Assembly (NCBI GenBank): GCA_028284155.1
Contig: JANQSF010000124.1
Location: 1-64,000, forward strand
DNA: 64,000 nt
Reading direction: 5' to 3'
Origin: Phycisphaeraceae bacterium
GTDB taxonomy: Bacteria > Planctomycetota > Phycisphaerae > Phycisphaerales > Phycisphaeraceae
Below, piece by piece: positions 59,981 through 64,000 of the stretch (the stretch's first letter is position 1; each line of letters begins with the position of its first letter). The notes under the pieces were generated by a model that was not told where the DNA came from, ran no database searches, and saw only the letters and a list, made by a program, of their open reading frames with translations. A program made the position numbers and the translations under genes.

Positions 59981-60282
59981 GGGAGGACGCTGCTATTGCC
60001 ACGCTGCGCAAAGTTGTGCATCGAACAGTCACATGGCAGTGCCCTCGCCGGGCGGGCCTCTTCAATCGCCAGAGTGGCTTGGCGCTTCGCTTTAACGGAA
60101 TGGCTTCGCCTTGCAGACGACATGAGTTGGGGGGGCTTCGCCGCCAGCCCCCCAAGCCCCCCGACTCCCCCACGGAAGTCGAGATGTAAGCGTGGTCCAT
60201 TGAATGCACGCGTGTGTCGTGCATCTGCCCGGACGTCAGGAATAATCACGACAGGTCATCATGGAAGTCGTTCCTGCTCGCA
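59981..60282. other. Intergenic region with G-rich hairpin R
   Basis: This 302-base gap lies between two convergent genes. At 60128-60157 TTGGGGGGGCTTCGCCGCCA pairs with AGCCCCCCAAG downstream, giving a GC hairpin whose arm contains seven consecutive Gs. The sequence before it has the words GGCTTCGCC and CTTCGCTTTAACGGAATGGC. I see no gene. Confidence 0.6.
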
Positions 60283-61395
60283 TCACGGCTCGTACCCCCA
60301 CGCGTCGAAGCTCGGCCGCCAGGCGTCGTACAGCTTTTGACGCAACGATTCGGGCAACTCGTCGTATTCGTTCTTCTTGTAACCCAAAAGCGATTCGACA
60401 TAGGCGTGCAGGTCCGGTTCGGCGTCGTCGAAGCTTGGCAGGTCGAGTGCGTCGTAAAGCGCGCGGAGTTGGCCGACCGGGTCGGCTTCGAGGTCGGTGA
60501 AGCGGACCTCGTGGAATCGGCCGGCGGGGATCAGGTCTTTCTCCTCGAAGAACCGGTCGTACACGATGCGGTACTGCTCGATGGCCTGGTCTTCCAAGCC
60601 GTCGTACTGCGGTCGTTGAAACGTCCAAGCCGGCGCCATCTTGCGCACCGTGTGCAGGCTTGACCGGAAGACATCGAACGGGTGTCGGTGGATGTGAACG
60701 AACCGCGCCCCCGGAAACATGTCGAGCAACAAGCGGATGCGGCAGGTGTGCCCCGGCGACTTGAGCACGAGCGGGCGGTTGTACTTGAGCGTGAGTTTCT
60801 GCAGGAACAGGCGCAGCGCGTCTTTCCATTGCGTCAGCTCATCCGGGGCAAGACCGTCGAGCGTCAGGTAGCGGTCGTATTGCCGGGCGTTGCGTGGGAA
60901 GGCCATGCCCATGAGGATGGATTGGCCGGTCAGTACGCACATGGCCAACTCGTCTTCCTGCGGCTCGTCCATGCCGAGTTTGACATTGTCCTGCAGCCGC
61001 TTGGGCGGCATGAACAGGTTGACGAACGCCCGGTTCAGACGCTCGGTGGTCAGGAACGTGTGCGGGAACAGCACGTGGTACATGTTGGGGTAGGCGAAGC
61101 GCGTGTCGCGGGTCAGCAGGTTGTGCAGGTGCGTCGTGCCGCTCCGCCAGATGCCGAGGATGAACAACGGCGGCTCGATCGGCGTTTCGCGGATACGTCG
61201 GCCGAACCGTAACTGTTCGACGCAATAAGGCGGAACATTCAGCAGCGAGCTGAATGTCGTGGCGGCTGCCCTCAGCCAGTAGCGTGGATCGACGGCGAAG
61301 CGGTTGGCCCGCAACGTGCGCCACCAGCCCGGCGGCGTCATCCCCGACAAACCGCCGGGGCTGACCGTATTCATGAACACTTCACGCCACGACAT
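60283..61395 (-). CDS. Sulfotransferase family protein
   Basis: A 370-residue enzyme of the Sulfotransfer_3 type, which moves sulfate from PAPS to a hydroxyl or amine. The 5'-phosphosulfate loop is GIWRSGTTHLHNLL (81-94), and the 3'-phosphate motif RFVHIHRHPFDVFRSS (231-246) includes the conserved Arg and Ser. LKSPGHT sits between them, as expected. It ends SFDAWGYEP, typical of this planctomycete group. It may be membrane-associated through RYWLRAAATTFSSLLNV. The acceptor is unknown; it runs opposite in chemistry to the sulfatases in the same window. ATG 61374 is an alternative start. Confidence 0.87.
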   Translation of the reverse strand: MSWREVFMNTVSPGGLSGMTPPGWWRTLRANRFAVDPRYWLRAAATTFSSLLNVPPYCVEQLRFGRRIRETPIEPPLFILGIWRSGTTHLHNLLTRDTRFAYPNMYHVLFPHTFLTTERLNRAFVNLFMPPKRLQDNVKLGMDEPQEDELAMCVLTGQSILMGMAFPRNARQYDRYLTLDGLAPDELTQWKDALRLFLQKLTLKYNRPLVLKSPGHTCRIRLLLDMFPGARFVHIHRHPFDVFRSSLHTVRKMAPAWTFQRPQYDGLEDQAIEQYRIVYDRFFEEKDLIPAGRFHEVRFTDLEADPVGQLRALYDALDLPSFDDAEPDLHAYVESLLGYKKNEYDELPESLRQKLYDAWRPSFDAWGYEP

Positions 61396-61538
61396 GACAC
61401 ACCGCCAGACGACGTCACTCGCGCGCGGTCGGGCTGCGATTCAGTTGGCCGCGCGGGTGGCCTGTGCGACTGTAGTGTCGCGGGACGGGCGCGTGTCACG
61501 ATCAGCCAGTCGGGCGGCGTAAGTCCGTCGGTCCGTAC

Positions 61539-61609
61539 GTAGGTCAGGTCATTTGACCTGACACCGGGTCGCCAGCACGCAGCCGTGTCAGGTCGATGAC
61601 CTGACCTAC
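61539..61609. repeat. REP-like paired hairpin F2
   Basis: A 71-bp unit that begins GTAGGTCAGGTCATTTGACC and ends with the inverted form GGTCGATGACCTGACCTAC. Like the E elements, each arm is GTAG plus a hairpin (GTCAGGTCATTTGACCTGAC). It lies 6 bases past the stop of the WD40 gene. The rest of the 220-base gap (61396-61538) shows nothing recognisable. Confidence 0.8.
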
Positions 61610-61615
61610 AAAGCG

Positions 61616-62719
61616 TCAGGTCGTCGGCCGCGATGCTTCAGGCGTGCGGAATAACACGAGCGGTGAGTAGTTGCCGATGTAGTTGCCGTCTTTGTCCACC
61701 CGTCGGCCGTTGCCGTTGCTGCCCGAGTTGGTCGCGGCGACGACGAACGTCTTGCCGTCGGGGTGGGCGGCCAGGGCGCGGCAGTTGAGCACCTTGGTCT
61801 CGTGCAGCGGTTTCTCGTCGCCGACGCGGTGCGTGTAGAACCGGCCGTTGCCGGGCACGCCGGTCGTCACGGCCATGACGGATTCGCCCTGGCTTCCGGG
61901 GGCATCGGATAGGAGATGCAGATCGACGACGTGGCCGTCCTTCGGCTCGCCGTGCGTCATCGTGTGTTCGAGTTTCGATGTGGCGACGTGAAAAACGAGG
62001 ACGGTGGGCGTGCCCTGCATCGTCGCGCCGCGTGTCGGTTGCGAGCCGGCGACGAACAGGCGTTGGCCGGCCGCGTCGAATGTCACGACACGGAGGCCGC
62101 CGACATCCTGGATGCGGTCGTACTTATAAAGAATCGACGCGTCAAAGGTGCGCACTTGCTTGCCCGACTCGACCGACCACTGCACGACCCGCCCACGCTC
62201 GTCGCCGGTGACGACAGTCTTGCCGTCCGGCGCGAAGGCGATCGCGTAAAGGTCGTTCGGCTGGTCTTTGATCACGCGGCCCGGCTTGCCGTCGTTGGCT
62301 GACCAGAAGCGGATCGTCCGGTCTCGGCCGCAGGTCGCCAGCGTCCTCCCGTCCGGGCTGACGGCGACGCCGCGCACCCAGCCGTCGTGCGCTTCATCGA
62401 CTTTCCAAACGGGTATTGGTTGTTCGTCGTGGATCGGCCAGGCGATCAGCGCCCCCCATGAGTCGGCCGTGTAGACATGTTTCGACTGCGCCGCCGCGGG
62501 CACAGCCAGCGCATCGACCCAGCCGTGATGCCCCCGCATCGGCGCAAGCTCGACGAGTTTGTCGCCCTCGACCCGCCAGCGACGCACGGACGCGTCATAC
62601 CCGCCGGCGACGAGCAACGCCCCGTCGGCCGTGAACCGCGCGCGGGTGAGCTGGCGGTCGCAGTCGAGTGTGGCGACCTTCTTCGGCGAGGTCAGTGCTG
62701 GGAACGTGCTTTGCGGCAT
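61616..62719 (-). CDS. WD40 repeat protein
   Basis: A 367-residue WD40 beta-propeller. Blades are readable as repeated dipeptide-ended strands: LTRARFTADGALLVAGGYDASVRRWRV, HHGWVDALAVPAAAQSKHVYTADSWGALIAWPI, GWVRGVAVSPDGRTLATCGRDRTIRFWS, LYAIAFAPDGKTVVTGDERGRVVQWSV. The last blades are looser. No signal peptide, so it is probably an intracellular scaffold, although relatives in planctomycetes are often fused to kinases or cytochromes. I chose ATG 62719 over TTG 62728. Confidence 0.85.
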   Translation of the reverse strand: MPQSTFPALTSPKKVATLDCDRQLTRARFTADGALLVAGGYDASVRRWRVEGDKLVELAPMRGHHGWVDALAVPAAAQSKHVYTADSWGALIAWPIHDEQPIPVWKVDEAHDGWVRGVAVSPDGRTLATCGRDRTIRFWSANDGKPGRVIKDQPNDLYAIAFAPDGKTVVTGDERGRVVQWSVESGKQVRTFDASILYKYDRIQDVGGLRVVTFDAAGQRLFVAGSQPTRGATMQGTPTVLVFHVATSKLEHTMTHGEPKDGHVVDLHLLSDAPGSQGESVMAVTTGVPGNGRFYTHRVGDEKPLHETKVLNCRALAAHPDGKTFVVAATNSGSNGNGRRVDKDGNYIGNYSPLVLFRTPEASRPTT

Positions 62720-62750
62720 TGTTAGCAATCAGGCTAGTCGTTATTCAGGC

Positions 62751-63029
62751 TCACTTACGACCGCGAATCCAGTAGGGTGATTGGTGTGTGGCTTCTTCCT
62801 CAGTAATCATCTCGTTGTCTTGAGGCACGTATACGAACACGTATGGCGTGGGCCTTACGGGCCGTCTCGGGACGGTATAGAAGACCGCGAATACGAACCG
62901 GTCGGCCTCAGCCGCGCGTAGTCTCGTACCGCCATGCTGCAGTTTGGGGTGCGCATTCTTAAAGTATTCCCTGGCGCGTTTTGCGGCAGTTCTTGTATCT
63001 CTGTTAAAGATTGACTTTAAGCAGAACAC
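62751..63029 (-). CDS. Hypothetical small protein (lower-GC cassette)
   Basis: A 92-residue protein with a GTG start at 63029, supported by AGAGG 8 bases upstream. KRAREYFKNAHPKLQ is a helix, then ADRFVFAVFYTVPRRPVRPTPYVFVYVP forms beta strands, and it ends HQSPYWIRGRK. The pattern looks like a small alpha/beta domain protein; I do not know the family. The 62.7-63.45 kb stretch has clearly lower GC than the rest of the window. It lies 118 bases after the next hypothetical gene on the same strand. Confidence 0.55.
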   Translation of the reverse strand: MFCLKSIFNRDTRTAAKRAREYFKNAHPKLQHGGTRLRAAEADRFVFAVFYTVPRRPVRPTPYVFVYVPQDNEMITEEEATHQSPYWIRGRK

Positions 63030-63147
63030 TACGTAATCCTCTTTACATCAACGCCAAGACTGCCGGATGGACTCCGTGATTTTCGGCCTGTAATGACTTT
63101 TACGGCAGTCGTTTCGTCTCCCGTGTTGGCGGCCATATTCGTGTTCG

Positions 63148-63456
63148 TCAATCGTTACGCTTGTTCGAGAGCACGGACCAGAATTCCTTATAACGTGCAA
63201 GTACGAAGTCCGAATTGACCAGTGTGCGATCAACAGCATTGAGGTACGTTTGACGTTCCGTATTCATGTAGTAGTCGTGTCGGGATTCGTTGCCTTCATT
63301 GATGAGTGAAGGAATGTTGTGCAGATGATCCGCCTCGACCTCGCACTGGAACGTATGACCACCATGAGCCAGTTCACGGATCCTCAGCAGCCCGCAATGA
63401 AGGATGCCCAAGTATGCGGCCTGGCGATCGTCGGTACTTGGTTGAAGGGTGCTCAA
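63148..63456 (-). CDS. Hypothetical small protein, coupled to DUF1501 gene
   Basis: A 102-residue helical protein of unknown family. The start is TTG 63456, which overlaps the DUF1501 stop as TTGA. A near-perfect AAGGAGGT lies 6 bases upstream of it, inside the last codons of the DUF1501 gene, which makes this rare start convincing. CEVEADHLHNIPSLINEGNESRHDYYMNTERQ is its most distinctive segment. It is less GC-rich than its neighbours. Coupling to a DUF1501 gene is unusual. Confidence 0.6.
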   Translation of the reverse strand: MSTLQPSTDDRQAAYLGILHCGLLRIRELAHGGHTFQCEVEADHLHNIPSLINEGNESRHDYYMNTERQTYLNAVDRTLVNSDFVLARYKEFWSVLSNKRND

Positions 63457-64000
63457 CTCAACACCTCCTTCACCGGATGCATGTCGTCATGCGCGATCGG
63501 CAGCGGCTGACCGTTGTTGTCGTACTCGGCGAAGCGTGTGTCGATGCCCAGCGCCGTGAACCACGTGTGGAACATGTGGCCGATGTCGTACGCGTCGGAC
63601 GTGACCCAAGTACCCTCGTCGTTTGTTTGGCCGACGACGTGTCCGTGCCTGACGCCCGCGCCGGCCATGGCCAGCGACCAAGCCTCCGGCCAATGGTCGC
63701 GGCCGTAATGACCGTTGACCCGCGGCGTTCGGCCGAACTCGCTCATCGCGATGACCAGCACGCGTTTGTGCAGGCCGGTCGCGTACAGGTCTTCGATGAT
63801 CGCGCTGAACGCCTGGTCGAACTTGCCGATCAGGCTGGCCGTGCCGTTGAAGTGGTCGCCGTGCGTGTCCCAGCCGTAGCTGTTGACCTTCACAAACCGC
63901 ACGCCCGCCTCGAGCATCTTCCGCCCAATCAGCATGTGTCGGCCGAGGTCGTGTTCGCCGTATCGCTGTACGTCGTTCTTCGAGAACGTGCTGGCGTCGA
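63453..64000 (-). CDS. DUF1501 family protein, 5' end beyond the window
   Basis: The C-terminal 180 or so residues of a DUF1501 protein; the frame remains open to the window end (reading ...FSKNDVQRYGEHDLGRHMLIGRKMLEAG). Conserved parts include RFVKVNSYGWDTHGDHFNG, VIAMSEFGRTPRVNGHYGRDHWPEAWSLAMAGAGVRHGHVVGQT and the AYDIGHMFHTWFTALGID end. DUF1501 proteins have a sulfatase-like fold and are usually Tat-exported; a DUF1549/DUF1553 cytochrome gene would be expected just outside. Its final codons carry the ribosome-binding site for the next small gene. Confidence 0.9.
   Translation of the reverse strand, partial: DASTFSKNDVQRYGEHDLGRHMLIGRKMLEAGVRFVKVNSYGWDTHGDHFNGTASLIGKFDQAFSAIIEDLYATGLHKRVLVIAMSEFGRTPRVNGHYGRDHWPEAWSLAMAGAGVRHGHVVGQTNDEGTWVTSDAYDIGHMFHTWFTALGIDTRFAEYDNNGQPLPIAHDDMHPVKEVLS

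Overview
This is a high-GC, gene-dense stretch that looks like a planctomycete chromosome (Planctomycetota, possibly a Phycisphaerae relative). The signs are two DUF1501 genes at the edges, a DUF1592/cytochrome gene coupled to a DUF1552 gene, three secreted sulfatases plus the start of a fourth, a PEP-CTERM protein, the [10 protein letters not shown] zinc-ribbon found in many planctomycete membrane proteins, a Tat-exported Gfo/Idh/MocA oxidoreductase and a neutral ceramidase. No rRNA, tRNA, CRISPR array, integrase or transposase gene was recognised. The first 60 bases are an exact inverted copy of bases 156-215, so the left edge is probably a contig end.

Layout. 1-5 kb: DUF1501 fragment, a PQQ-type beta-propeller protein and small cell-envelope proteins. 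5-16 kb: DUF4432 protein, beta-carbonic anhydrase, sulfatase, a KAP-like membrane ATPase, an outer-membrane protein, ceramidase and a methyltransferase. 16-25 kb: a metallopeptidase/ATP-grasp pair, a sulfatase, an Asp/Asn hydroxylase-like protein, a Gfo/Idh oxidoreductase and an anaerobic sulfatase maturase. 25-37 kb: SpoIIE-type phosphatase, nadA, nonulosonate genes (neuC, neuA), proA, the cdaA-cdaR pair for cyclic di-AMP, MoxR ATPase and an HtrA-like protease. 37-47 kb: a large secreted protein, two PilZ proteins, a fused SUMT/HemD, rimO and a subtilisin-like protein. 47-64 kb: sulfatase, PEP-CTERM, DUF1592/DUF1552, pseudopilin, GNAT gene and gene fragments, a PhoD-like phosphatase, a sulfotransferase, a WD40 protein, and a small lower-GC cassette behind a second DUF1501 gene.

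The genes fit a lifestyle of degrading sulfated polymers: secreted sulfatases, the radical-SAM enzyme that can activate them, exported oxidoreductases and large secreted proteins, alongside ordinary biosynthesis (NAD, proline, siroheme/heme) and second-messenger genes.

The most striking content is not a gene. Most gaps above about 150 bp hold imperfect palindromes from about twenty families. Several match REP/BIME structure (hairpin arms in inverted pairs, some starting with GTAG). Others have long arms built from short repeated words. Some are nested inside one another. At least three sit in frame inside or at the end of genes (nadA, the PhoD-like gene, the maturase), and one lies between two 18-bp copies of the end of rimO.
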